Source of the DNA: Oscheius dolichura
Lineage: Eukaryota; Nematoda; Chromadorea; Rhabditida; Rhabditidae
Assembly: GCA_932521035.1 (NCBI GenBank)
Contig: OW051494.1
Span: 4,202,001-4,266,000, forward strand
DNA: 64,000 bases
Direction of reading: 5' to 3'
The notes under the pieces are model-generated. The model was not told the DNA's origin. It did not search any database and worked only from the letters and a program-made list of their open reading frames with translations. This document shows positions 38,858 through 49,678 of the stretch, piece after piece (position 1 is the stretch's first letter; each line of letters starts with the position of its first letter). The translations under genes were made by a program, and so were the position numbers.

Positions 38858-39796
38858 ACGGTTCCAGTTGAGATATTGAATGAATAGAGACGCATAGCCT
38901 CGGCTGATCTTCCGGGGAGCGGGGAGTGGCGCCCCCTCTGCGTCTGCCGTTCGGCCTCCTCGCTTCTTACTCTCTCACTTATGTCCCGTACTCTCTCTTT
39001 TTGCTTGTCGCCTTATCAATACCCGAACTGACACCTCTCTCACTTGGCACTGCCACTTGTTTCCGTTCGCGCATTCCATTTGATTTCGCTACCGTCGTCG
39101 AGCGTCCCGCCATCTGACACTCAGCGTATAAACAAAACAAAGATAAACAAACAACCACAACCAAAAGTAGTCTCTTTTAATTCTTCCTTTGTCTTTTCTA
39201 ATATAATATATTACTTTTCCTCGTCTGGGCGCTCTCAATCGATTCGCCCACATGTTAGTCTGCCCAGCGCTCCTCGGCCCTTCTTTGCGTACCGCACCTC
39301 CCAGATGTTCTCCTTTTCCCATACAGGCGACCGCTTTCTTTTTTAACCTTTCTTATTTGCTGATATTTTATCGCACAATTTTTCTTTCCATTATCGTACA
39401 TCCAAGTGAAAATATTCGCCGCCGATTCCATAATTTTACTATTTCTGTCAGCGGGCATTGTTTTTCCTTTGGAAATGGGTCGCCTTCCACTTTGCAGTTC
39501 TCTTGTGAGTAGGTTGTACATCCATAAAAAGAAGTGAAATATTTGAAAATTTGATAAGAGACCGGGAATAAGATAGACCAGCAGAACTTGGGGGTCAACC
39601 GAGGGCAAGGTATCTTGACCAATGACGACAGCTGGACCCCTAGCTGACTCATTTTACGCTCTCTGTTCATTTATCTCTTCCAATTAATCCCTCCAACCTT
39701 CTCTATAATAATATCTCTCTCTCCTCTCGTCCCCATTTCTCTCCTTCCTTCATTTTTCCTATTTTTAGTCTTCCTTTTCGCCCAAATCGAATCGAG
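38858..39796. other. Intergenic region, pyrimidine-rich
   Basis: About 940 bases without a supported gene. Pyrimidine-rich patches (for example 38970-39060 and 39680-39780) dominate, the second lying directly before the next gene as an outron would. Confidence 0.5.
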
Positions 39797-41929
39797 ATGA
39801 GCCGACGAAATGCTCCTGCCAGAAGTAAGTAGAAGAAAGAGAAAAGAAAGAATTTTGACTGTTTCAGATGGCCAGAACCCCAAAGGATATGCTCCTCGGG
39901 CTACCGGCGGTAACGGAGGTTTGTCTACATTTTTAATACGGACGACACCTTTAATAGGTATTCCCACCATAGACGAGCTCGTGCCCCATGAGGAGGATAA
40001 CAGAGGACGTACGCTAGTTTATGCCCCACTTTTTTACATACAATCTGTTTAGTGTCCACGGCAGGAACACCCCCGATATCCCTACCCCAGAGGAGGAGAG
40101 CAGCCACGGCCTCTCAGAGTATCTCCCGCACCCTTTCAAACATCGCGAATATTCAGAGAACCATCCCTACCCGAAGAGGACTCCGAGAGCTGGGGCCAAC
40201 AGGGGGCCAAAACGGCCGGCACCATCTTCGGAGGAGGACGACTCCTCTGAGGTAGACTGGCTACAGGATTTTAAACGGAAGCCTAGGAACGGATCGAGGA
40301 AATCTCCGACGCCTCACCGGAGTTGGCCCACGAAGTCGCCCCCCTACAAGAGGTCCGCCTTCTTCCTGTGCAGCCGTCTCCCCAGCCAGGGCACGGCGTG
40401 TCCCGCGAGCCCGTCAGGCACATGGCCGTCTCTCCCCAGTTAGGGTCCGGAGGAGCCCGTCAGGTCGTCAGGCAGATGTCGGTCCCGGTCATCCGCCAGG
40501 AGAGACCGATGGCAGCCAATTGCTCCCCGGCGGTGAATGAGACATGGCCCCTTCAGTCAGGAGTCCGCTCCCCGGCTCAGAATGGATCCCGGCGATCTAA
40601 CAGCGGAGAGCGAGTGACCAGCAGCACCAACACGGATTCCCTACCAGCCCGAAGTCCTCTGGTAAGCATTCACCAGAACTATAGATGTACGGCCTAATGT
40701 CTAGATTCCCCCTGTCACAGTACCGCCCACCGGCCCTTCAACCTCTCTAGTCCTCACAGAGAATGAGAAGCAGATGCTCGAATATGTATTTATACCCGGT
40801 TTGCTATACTGTCCCTCTTTTCAGTTAGAAGGACGTGGAATTCTACACGACGCCAATCGGCCGGATATCGCCGATATGATACTGAATTTGGCGACCGTGA
40901 AAACCGAGGTAGGGTCTAGAGAAATGTCTATATTTCAACTCGTTTAGCCGATCACAGAGGCCGAGACGACGGCAGACCTATTTAGGGTAAGCTCGGCTCA
41001 ATCTACTCATCAGATTCCTTTACAGTCCGCCGTCCAGAAAATATTCTGGGCTGGGAACATCACCCGGGGGTTCTTCACCCTGAAGACAGCCCCCATGAGC
41101 TTGGAAAGGCTGCCATATAAAGTGGAGGTGAGTCCCGAAGTGAATAGACATACAACAAACTCTTCAGGACATCGCCATCTGTATCCGCCTCGCCAAGGAG
41201 TTGAAGGAGTCTGAGGTAGGTGGCCCATCCACATTACATTTTTGGATTTCAGCAACCAGAGCAGGCGCCGGAATATAGACGACAACATATACTCGCCAAT
41301 GTTGCCGTGGCGATCTACAACGCCATCAGGAGCCCAGAGGAAATGGGGGTGGTGGTCAGTCCGGAGAGGCTGCCTCCTCGAACTTTTACCGTTTCAGCCC
41401 GACTTCCTGGATTTCGTAACCAGCGTGGCCCCGGCCATCAAGCTCTGCAAAGAGGTCGGCGAAAAGCGAGAGGAGAGGCGCCAGCTAGAGGCGAGGCTCT
41501 CGACGACAGCAGCGGAGCTGGAGGCAAGGATCCAGGAGGAACACCGACAGGAGATGACCCGGCTCTGTGCGAAAATGCAAGCGACTAAAGCGCACGAGGA
41601 GCACGGTCTAGTGGTCAATGAGATGGTACGTGGCGAGGGGACGGGGCGACGGAAGTGTTTTAGGCTCGTCTCGTCCAACGGACTGGAGAAGCCAGTGCCA
41701 ATATCGGCAGCAGGCACGAGATGGTGGCCATTTCCAATGAGATCACCCGCTGCTTGAATTCCGATCTGGAGGCTCAGTCGGAGCTGAACAAGAAAAAAGA
41801 GGAGGCAGAGGCACAGCTCCAGTTGTTCTTCAAGGTGGGGGAGTGGATATCGTATTTTGACAGAGAAACATTTAGAAACTCAGCCTAATTGGTGGCCCTA
41901 CATGTGTCCGTATTTTCGATAGTAACTGA
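39797..41929 (+). CDS. Coiled-coil protein with many phase-0 exons
   Basis: About a dozen exons. The N-terminus (MSRRNAPAR, GYAPRATGGNGG, IPTIDELVPHEEDNRG) is disordered. The next 300-400 bases are open in two frames, and I could not decide the join at 40,010-40,050. From 40,296 on the reading is firm: ERIEEISDASPELAHEV, then PPVTVPPTGPSTSLVLTENE, LEGRGILHDANRPDIADMI, VQKIFWAGNITRGFFTL, VAVAIYNAIRSPEEMGV, then a strong coiled coil (EVGEKREERRQLEARLSTTA, ELNKKKEEAEAQLQLFFK) and the end GGPTCVRIFDSN. Introns from 40,260 on are nearly all phase 0. No family is recognised; a cytoskeletal or scaffold role is only inferred from the coiled coil. Confidence 0.7.
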
Positions 41930-42840
41930 AAGATGGATTCTCGTTTATCCGATTGTTTTATTTGTTTTATTTTGTTGTTTGGCTGATTATCCCCTCCTCT
42001 CGTTATTTCCTTTCCTTTCAATCATATTCACATCCGAGTGAACAAAGATCTCAGGGACAAAGAGCCCTTTCCCCGTTGTTATATCCTTCATCTCAAAGAG
42101 ATTTCTAATAATCTTTTCATATACAATAACGTGTTTTTGTATTTTACAAATAAAGGGACAAGAAGCCTCCCTCGCGTGATATGCGCTGATTATGGGAATA
42201 AAACTTGAAACTTGATAAAACTTGAATACAAATAAAATGTTGTCAGAATTATGGCTTGGGGAAATATTTCCAGAGGGTAGAGGGGCAGACGGAAAACTCT
42301 CACGATAAACGGGGAAGAAATGAGAAGAAGAGGGGTGTGGGCAACATTTAAAAATCTGAAAGTTGCCGCGAAAACTCGACAAGTAAACCGGGGACGCCGT
42401 CGACGTCGTCTGCCCCCTCTAGCACTTGGTTCGGTGTCCAAAGAGAGTCGGCCCACACCTCCAAAATGTAATTTTCTTCGTTTCCTTTTGATATATATTG
42501 TCTTTGCACCGAACATGGCCGCTTCTCTCCGTTTTGACCCAAAAACCAAGCCACCAGAGCCAGACAGGTGTTTCGCAATCATCCCTGTCTCAGATTTTGC
42601 CTCAGATTTTTTGGCCGGTCTACAAACTTCCTCCGGGGCATTACATTACATGTCGGTCGACAGGTCGAGGTGACACCTCGGGGTGGCTGATGGCTCTCTT
42701 TGGTGTCGCTCTGACCATCATTTTTTGCCCGTCAGAATACTTTGTCGAGCCGTTGGATCGGCCAATTCTATTGTTTTTTTTCCATCTTTTTCGCACTTTC
42801 CCAGCGATCTCTCTGACCTCTCAAATGGTTAATTTCCAGA
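41930..42840. other. Intergenic region at a GC-to-AT transition
   Basis: About 900 bases with no supported gene, of mixed composition. It ends in AATTTCCAG one base before the next ATG, a probable trans-splice acceptor (42831-42839). Confidence 0.5.
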
Positions 42841-43823
42841 ATGTTTTCGTCGCAAGCTTTATCGAGCTTCATGAATGACTCGGCTATCCAGCCAGCTGGT
42901 TATCCGTTGGCTAATTATAAGAAAGATTGGGCATCTCATATGGATTATGGCTTCTATCCGGTTAGTCAGAGCTCTATCAGCGTAAAATTGAAACTCCGGG
43001 GGTTGACAAGTCAAAGAGTCAGGCGGGAAAAATAAATTTGAAATGCGCGTGCATTCATTTGACGCCGTTTGTTCTATTTTCACACGACTTTTCTTATTTA
43101 GAATTATGAGCATGTATGGTATCGAAGAAATCGCTTAGATACTTCTGATTCTGGTTATGATGCTAGTACATGCTGTTCCAATTCGGAAAGTGAAGGACCC
43201 GCTGTTAATATCGAAAATGAGGTAATTATTAGATTTTATGCATTTATTTATACTCATAACTTCCGGCAGTGTTGTCTTTTTATAAAACATAATCTTAAAA
43301 TTGTTTAAGATATTCAGCGAACTTCGAAAGAATCGCCAAATCCCGTATCGAGATTACACATGTCACCGTTGTTTGGGAACTGATCATATGATCAAATATT
43401 GCCCAACTGTAATATTTCTCTTATCTTCGAACATTTATTTATAGCGAGATCCGACCCCCATGACTCCTTACCAAGGAGACAATATTAGTAGGGGAGCCTT
43501 TCGGTGTAAATGTGGTAGAACTTGGAAGTGAGTCATTTTATTCCCTATTACGTCTCAATATTAACAAGCAGGGGACATATACACATGCTTCCTTTCAGAT
43601 CTGATTATGTAGTGGCAAACAAAAGTTATACTTGCCATAATTGCCAAACACCAAACTTTCCTGTTAAAATGTGGAAAAAGTAAGCATCTCATGGTTTTCT
43701 CCATCTATTACATTCAGGTATAACAATATCCAGGGCAAGTACAATAGATTTCATGTTCCCCTCCCTACCTATAGTAACGCTCCCTACCGAGCAACCAACC
43801 TTTTGTATACATATTGTAGTTAG
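42841..43823 (+). CDS. CCHC plus 3CxxC zinc protein, ZCCHC24/ZAR1-like
   Basis: Exons join to a small protein: MFSSQALSSFMNDSAIQPAG, a segment containing DYGFYP, NYEHVWYRRNRL, then YTCHRCLGTDHMIKYCP, a C-x2-C-x4-H-x4-C zinc knuckle, then MTPYQGDNISRGAFRCKCGR, TWKSDYVVANKSYTCHNCQ and FPVKMWKK, a zinc ribbon of the 3CxxC type. The order knuckle, TPYQG, CxC, CHNC matches vertebrate ZCCHC24 and resembles ZAR1 zinc regions, which bind RNA and act in germline translation control. The final exon (YNNIQGKYNRFHVPLPTY) runs to a stop at 43821-43823. The start follows a TTTCCAG acceptor by one base. Function in this animal is inferred. Confidence 0.75.
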
Positions 43824-44698
43824 CCATAGGTTAACCTCCTTTATGTATGTAAAGTTTTTTTGTTACTTCTGTAGATCTGTTTTACTTGGTAATTGGGAAT
43901 GTGCTCAACCTCTCCGAGATTCGCATCTTGTCAGTTCAATCTCGACGGTTTCTCTAAAAAGACCGAGTGTAGACTTCCACATGCTATGAAAAAGTCTTGT
44001 ATAGGGGAAGGTTTTTTGGAATGTCTGTGGTATAGTCATTTTAGCAGAAATGAATACCTTGTGACGGATGGCTTGTGGCACTCTTGGTAAACGACTATCC
44101 TCCTCAAAGAACTAAGCGGGCTAGCGTCCAACGGGTTCCCGAATTGCGCCACAGGCCGTTGCTGCGCTCACCCACCATCACCTGTTCTTCTCGTCCATCT
44201 TGTGGTTTTACTCCAATAACTCCTGCCTGCCCCGGATTCTATACTATATTTCTTACTGCTTTGCGTGTCTAAAAGAGCTTAGTTGTATTCCCCTACATCC
44301 GGAATAACTACCTATAATTTAACAAATTTATATGACAGAAAACTAGTCATCCAAGATTTGCTGTATTCCCATATTTCCCAGACTTTCTCTTCTTATCTTG
44401 CCCAAAAAAAGTGAAGGTTCGAAAGATCCGCACATAATTTTTGTAAACTACACGGAGGAATGCCTTTTCTACATATTCGTCACTTCCTTTTTTTCCCTGA
44501 TCTGCAATCTACAGAACCTGGCTTTCATGTTTTTCGTGGATGCTGCCGCCTTTCTCATCTCTCACGGATCACTGTTTTTCTCCCCTCATATAATTCCTAA
44601 ACTACCGATCTCATTCGATTTTTCCTTTTCTTGTTCTTTCTATTTTGGTACGAATTGAAATGAGAACCATTAATTTTCAAAATAAAGGTGTTTTTCAG
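43824..44698. other. AT-rich intergenic region
   Basis: About 870 bases. Open frames here are low-complexity and phenylalanine- or serine-rich, as expected from AT-rich non-coding DNA. The last bases (GTTTTTCAG, 44690-44698) form a probable trans-splice acceptor touching the next ATG. Confidence 0.5.
44690..44698 (+). other. Probable trans-splice acceptor at 44699 ATG
   Basis: GTTTTTCAG is followed at once by ATG. No exon upstream can be joined. Confidence 0.65.
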
Positions 44699-47214
44699 AT
44701 GCCATTGCGTTTATTGCTCTTTATGACGGTGCGAGTCGTCTGCCAACAGCAGCCGATGACGAATCCACCGGTTCGTTCGTTTCTAGGTCCTCATAACTGC
44801 CTTGCCATCATTTCCAAAGTGCCACCATCAGCTGATGGTGGCTTTTTACGCACAGCAGCATTGCGTAATGCGCACGGCCGAATCCAATTGGAGACGAAAC
44901 GGCGCCGCGCCGCTGGGAACTGCTTTTCGGTAACCATTTCATGGCCAACAATTATTTTTATAACAGCGTGAAATCTCGTAGTGTTTGTGTCGTCATTTCA
45001 AAGAGAAAGAAAAGTTAGAAGGCCCCGGACAGAAATAGTTGCGGATCAGCTTTTTTCGCCTTCTAATTTGCTCCGATTTGCCCATAAAAGCCGGTCGCGG
45101 GAGGTCCAACTCGCTTTTTATCGGCTTCTCCTCCGGCACGAGTCGGTGTTCCGTTGATTACCAGGGAAGGCCGCCGCCCGGGTGAAAGTTGACTCATTTG
45201 CCAAAAGCTGGTTGGTCAATTTGCCACCCAAAGGAAGGCCGCCGAGGACAGTCGATTTCTAGGGAAATTTCGGCACGCCGTCCCTTTACGACCTGATCCA
45301 GCGACAGAATCAGCTGAACAATGCCCTCCTCTACAACCACGTACTCATCAACAACCAGATGGCCGCCGGCCTCCAGGACAACCAGTACATTTCTGTCATA
45401 TAGAATATAATATAGAGAAGTTCAGTCTCCACACGCCGCCGACCTATCCCCCCTTCCCCCAGCAGCCACCCAATATCCCACCGCTCCTCTATCCCCCTCA
45501 CATGCAGGGACTCCTTCCCCATAACCTGGCCACCAATTCAGGTATCCTCTTCCTTTCCCAGAGATTAATCTGATATTCTAGCAGAGAAGTTAGCCATCAT
45601 TGGGGCCCTCTCGCCCATGACCTCCCCTAAATCTGCCGAGATTGCTCCTCTTCCCCTCCCGGTGAGTAGACTTCCTTTAAAATTTGAATAAATGGTCCTA
45701 GACGGCCCCGGTGGTGTCGGGAGTGGTGCAGCTGCCCGTCTCCAAAGATCTCAACAGCGAGCTGCTATTCCTCTCGCCGGCCACCAAAAAAGACCCGGAA
45801 AAAGTAAACCCCGCTTCTTCTTATAAAAAATAGAATTTCATGAGGAAGATCCGAAGGCTATTTTGAAGATCAAAGCCATTGAGAAGGCGGCAATTTCAAC
45901 GACAATCGGACCGGTGGACTTACCGGCGACGATTTCGGAACAGGTAGTTTTGGATGGTTAGGAGAGTTTAGAGAAAATCTTCAGAGGGTGGGAAACATCC
46001 ACAACGCCTACAATTATCTGAAGAATCTGAACCTGACGGCGGACGAGAGCGAGAAGCTCGTCCACATTGTGGAACAGGTGAGGGAGGACCGGCAGGGGAC
46101 TGACAGATGGCCTAGGTCGTGAGGGAGGAGCTGGCCAAGAAGCTGGCCGCCAAGGAGAACAACAGTCGGGCCTCGCCAACAGTCACTGCGTCGACTGTCC
46201 CGCCCGATCCCGCAACTGACTCCTCGTTCATTGTGGAGGAGAGTACCGCAGTCGAGGAGGAATCCACCCCGCGTATCCGACGGTCTTTTATGTATTTAAC
46301 GAGAGAGGTTCAGGCGACGGAGAAGAGGCCAGTACCTTCGAATTTGCTGGCCCCACCTCGTTTTCGATCGACCGAAGCGGACGGCTGATTGACACCGAAC
46401 TGCCGGAAATCAAGCTGCACCCGCCAAAAAGGACAGAGGACAAGGTAAACATCGAAAATTGAAGAAGGAGACACTTCAGGATGACTCATACCCGGCGATC
46501 AAGACCAGCGAGACACACCTGACGGCCATCGAGGAGCGGGTGGTGGAGGATGAGGACAAGGACCCGGGTGGGGCAGTCGCTCTCGTCTGGGAACGGCCGG
46601 TTTTCAGGTAGAAAAGAGCAGATCACAGTGACAGTACGACTGCCCGAGATGACCACGGCCGAGACGACCACAGAGGGGGCGACGACGACCCGGGAGGAAT
46701 TCGACCCGAAGAAAGTCAGACCAATTGTGAGGCCGCCTAGTTCAAAGAAGAAAGACGCGATTCAGCCGAGGAGATCCTTCCTGGAGACCGATTCCGACCT
46801 CCTGGCCCTGGCCACAGGCGCTCCATTGGACTTGAGCGATGAGACGGCGGCCGATGAGGCCACCTACCGGAATAGGTTCCGGGCCACGAGACCCCCCGCG
46901 GCACCGCGATTATACACCAAAACACAGCAGATTCCTCGGTTGAGGCCGTCTACAGTAGGCTTTCCGCCCTCTCCTTGACCACGACACTTCCAGCCACCGA
47001 CACAGTTCGTCCGATTGGCGGAGGACTACCGGCAGAGGCTCTCCGGCACGGAGGATGTCACCAACCTGCTCAAGAAGTTCTACGAGAATGCCTATGTCCA
47101 GCTGGTAAGCGGGAGGAGGACGAGGGGACGAGGGACTATTTCCAGGTGGCCAACGAGGCCAATCCCCGGAAACTGAATAAACCCCACGAAGTACAGTACT
47201 CCCCCGGCAGATGA
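44699..47214 (+). CDS. Uncharacterised, possibly secreted protein
   Basis: The first exon (MPLRLLLFMTVRVVC, then QQQPMTNPP) looks like a signal peptide and is AT-rich. The next exon I can support starts near 45,258 (FGTPSLYDLIQRQNQLNNAL), after an unusually long intron of almost 500 bases. Later exons read TPPTYPPFPQQPPNIPPLLY, KLAIIGALSPMTSPKSAE, NIHNAYNYLKNLNLTADESE, then Thr/Pro/Glu-rich linkers, and PPTQFVRLAEDYRQRLSG followed by NLLKKFYENAYVQL before the stop at 47212-47214. A 41-nt intron (GTATCC...GTTCAG) at 46.27-46.31 kb restores frame. The protein is mostly low-complexity and disordered with short helices. I recognise no family. Exon 1 belongs to the gene only if the long intron is real. 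Confidence 0.6.
44821..44842. repeat. Perfect 22-nt palindrome in a long intron
   Basis: GCCACCATCAG is followed directly by its exact reverse complement CTGATGGTGGC, centred on CAGCTG. It lies in the first intron of the preceding gene. It could form a tight hairpin or be a dimeric protein site. Confidence 0.8.
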
Positions 47215-48059
47215 GGTTCCGGCACGAAGGCCGCTCAAGATGACAATCTCCCGTGCAAATGTTTCCCGTTATTTAACAGAGAAGAGTCTTTCCCGATCGC
47301 TGCACATATGTATATATGACCCATAAATATTTATCTATTTATACTTTGTACTTCGGGGGGACGGGGAACGGTGGCGTCAGCCAGCCACTCGAGGTCACTT
47401 CTCCCTCTACAGAGTTCTCCCCTTTTGTTTTTCCTGTAAACAGGACCCAGCCGAGTGTGTCTCCGATTGATCCGTCTCGCAGACGGCTGCCGAGCCGAGG
47501 CTCTCGAAGGCGCCTCCCCCGAGCTGCCCTTTATCTCTGACCAGTCTGTGACCACTTCTACTTTTCCTCCCTTCTAACCACTTCCTGACCGTCCTCTTGG
47601 CCTCTTCCTTGTCCTCCGAATGCCTAAAAGATAATATTACCCCTCTAGTGTTCTCTGTCTTTTTCTTCTCCTTTGCTCCTCCTCGTGTTCCAGAGTAAAG
47701 TAACTTTACGACGAGACCGGGAGGAGGAGGAGCTGGAAGTGATATCCTCCGTCGTCCTGTTAGCCGATCTCTGTCCAATTGTTTTACACCTCCTCCCGCC
47801 GCCCGATTGCGCAGGAGCTCCGTCGCGTTTTTTGCAGTCATTGAGAGCCGCTTTCCAGACGTTTCCCGGCCCGAAGGCAAGGGCAAAAAGTTAAAAAGGG
47901 GGGCGTGGAGACGGGACTCAAACACAGGGGGCTGTCTGTCATCCGATAGGGCCTCTCCTTATCCTCCCCAGTCTCGTCCTCCTCCTTCTCCTCCTCCTCC
48001 TGCTCCTAATCGTCCTCCTTCCAGAGCTTTTCCCAGATCTCCTCCCTCGTCTTTCCCCG
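47215..48059. other. Intergenic region before the methyltransferase
   Basis: About 840 bases without a supported gene. The right part is pyrimidine-rich with CTCCTC repeats (about 47,970-48,010) and contains several possible splice acceptors (such as TCCTTCCAG near 48,023) that could serve trans-splicing of the methyltransferase mRNA. Confidence 0.5.
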
Positions 48060-49308
48060 ATGTCCACCCACACTTTCCGTCCCCAGGACTACCACAGCAC
48101 TTTCGACCCCGACGCATATCTCGAGCACTACTTTAGCAAGTGGGTCTTTTTGATCAATCCGGGGAACGGCGGCGGTGTCCTTGTTCCGGGTGGAGGACGG
48201 GCTCATTTGTAATGTGTAGCGGGGTGCCGAGAGACTGACAAATGGCCCGGGCAGAGAGGACAAGTAAACAGAACGCCTCTAGAGTTGACTGATGGCCGAA
48301 CACGAGGAACTGTACCTTGCAGGAAGGCCATCGAGGACGGCACCCGTGTCTCCCTCTTCGCCCTGCCAGTCTTCGCCCACATAGTTCGGGAGACCGTGGC
48401 CCCCGAGAAGAGGACGACACTCCTGGACATCGGGGCCGGGCCCACCGTCTACTCAGCCCTCTGCTTCCGCGACGTGGTCCAACGGGTCTACCTGTCGGAC
48501 TACGTGGAGAAGAACCTGGACATCTTGAGGAAGTGGATCAAAAACGACGATGGCCCGATTGACTGGGCCCCCACTTTGAAGGTAATCAAACGGACTGAGG
48601 GCGTCAGCGGTTCCCCCACCTACGACTCCTTCCAAGACGATATGGAGAAATCCAGGGACATCGTCAGGGTAAGAACTCTCTCCCTTCTCTCTAAAAGAAT
48701 GCTTTAAGAAAGGAGGCATCCATTTCGCCGATGTGCACTGTGACCCGGTGGTGCCGGATATGTCTGGCCGGCAGGTGGACATCCTCCTGACTATCTTCAC
48801 CCTGGAGAGCGCCTGTCAAAACTACGACCAATATCTGAAATGCGTACAAAATATGGTATATACTACCTACTGTGTATCGTAGACAGCTCTTCCAGATGAA
48901 ATACCTTCGCCCAGGCGGAAAATTCATTATTGGCTCAGTATTGGAGGACGACTCCTACAATTCTGGGAAGCAGGTTGGTTCAATTAGTTCATAGTTTGTC
49001 CCCAAAGGCCTTAGATCAAGGCGGCCAGATGGTGCGTCCAAGTGACAGCCGTGTCAAAGGTTCCTCGTTTGCAAGCAACTGCCATCGCGCGTTTGCGTCA
49101 CCCGCCTGTGCAACATAAGATTTGCGTCGTTTTGAATTCGAGAACTGAAAGAGTATATGCTAAGTTTCAGCTTATTTTCTCACTGCTCCATCTGACTGAA
49201 GAAATGATTTGCAATGCACTTGAGATGGGTGGGTTGGATCTTGCTACGGCGAAGAAGTACGTTTTGCCGGATGAGGGAGTAATGTTTTTGATGGGTACCA
49301 AGTTGTAA
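48060..49308 (+). CDS. anmt: NNMT/ANMT-type small-molecule methyltransferase
   Basis: The start MSTHTFRPQDYHSTFDPDAY, then LEHYF, matches the N-terminus of the NNMT/PNMT/INMT family, and TTLLDIGAGPTVYSALCF is the SAM-binding motif I. VYLSDYVEKNLDILRKW and the segment ending PIDWAPTLK follow in family order, then VDILLTIFTLESAC, MKYLRPGGKFIIGSVLED and, in the last exon, LTEEMICNALEMGG and DEGVMFLMGTKL. Relatives methylate nicotinamide or amines using S-adenosylmethionine; C. elegans has ANMT enzymes of this type. The first and last introns are long (183 and about 190 nt) while the inner ones are about 41 nt. Codon use switches from GC-rich to AT-rich at the last intron. Confidence 0.88.
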
Positions 49309-49678
49309 ATAGGATATGCATAGCTGGGCACACTATATCATTTCATGTACCCTTCCCTTTAAGAGTTAGGTCATGGGTTTACCCTTTACGTGTTTCTGCA
49401 GTATTTCCCTGTAGACAAAATAAAATATGTGGATGTTCTTGTGAATGGATGAGAAAGAATAAAAGAAGGCAATGCAGCGTATAAGTTTTCATCACAAGTC
49501 CGGTAGGTTAAGACACAACCGCGGATTGGAGCAAGAAAATTACAAATCCACAAAATTGTTCTCAGCATTGAGAAAACAGATACTTAGGGAAGGGCGAGTA
49601 TAAATACACATGTGGATTAGCAGCACCTAAATATCATGGTACGAAGAAGGGAGAACGATGTACAAATGTATAGTGCGG
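49309..49678. other. AT-rich gap between two 3' ends
   Basis: About 370 bases between the convergent methyltransferase and Bicaudal-C genes. I see nothing in it beyond probable polyadenylation sequence. Confidence 0.5.

Noticed and set aside
38468-38895. Poly-serine minus-strand frame
   Set aside because: It is the reverse of the GAG repeat that encodes poly-Glu in the plus-strand gene.
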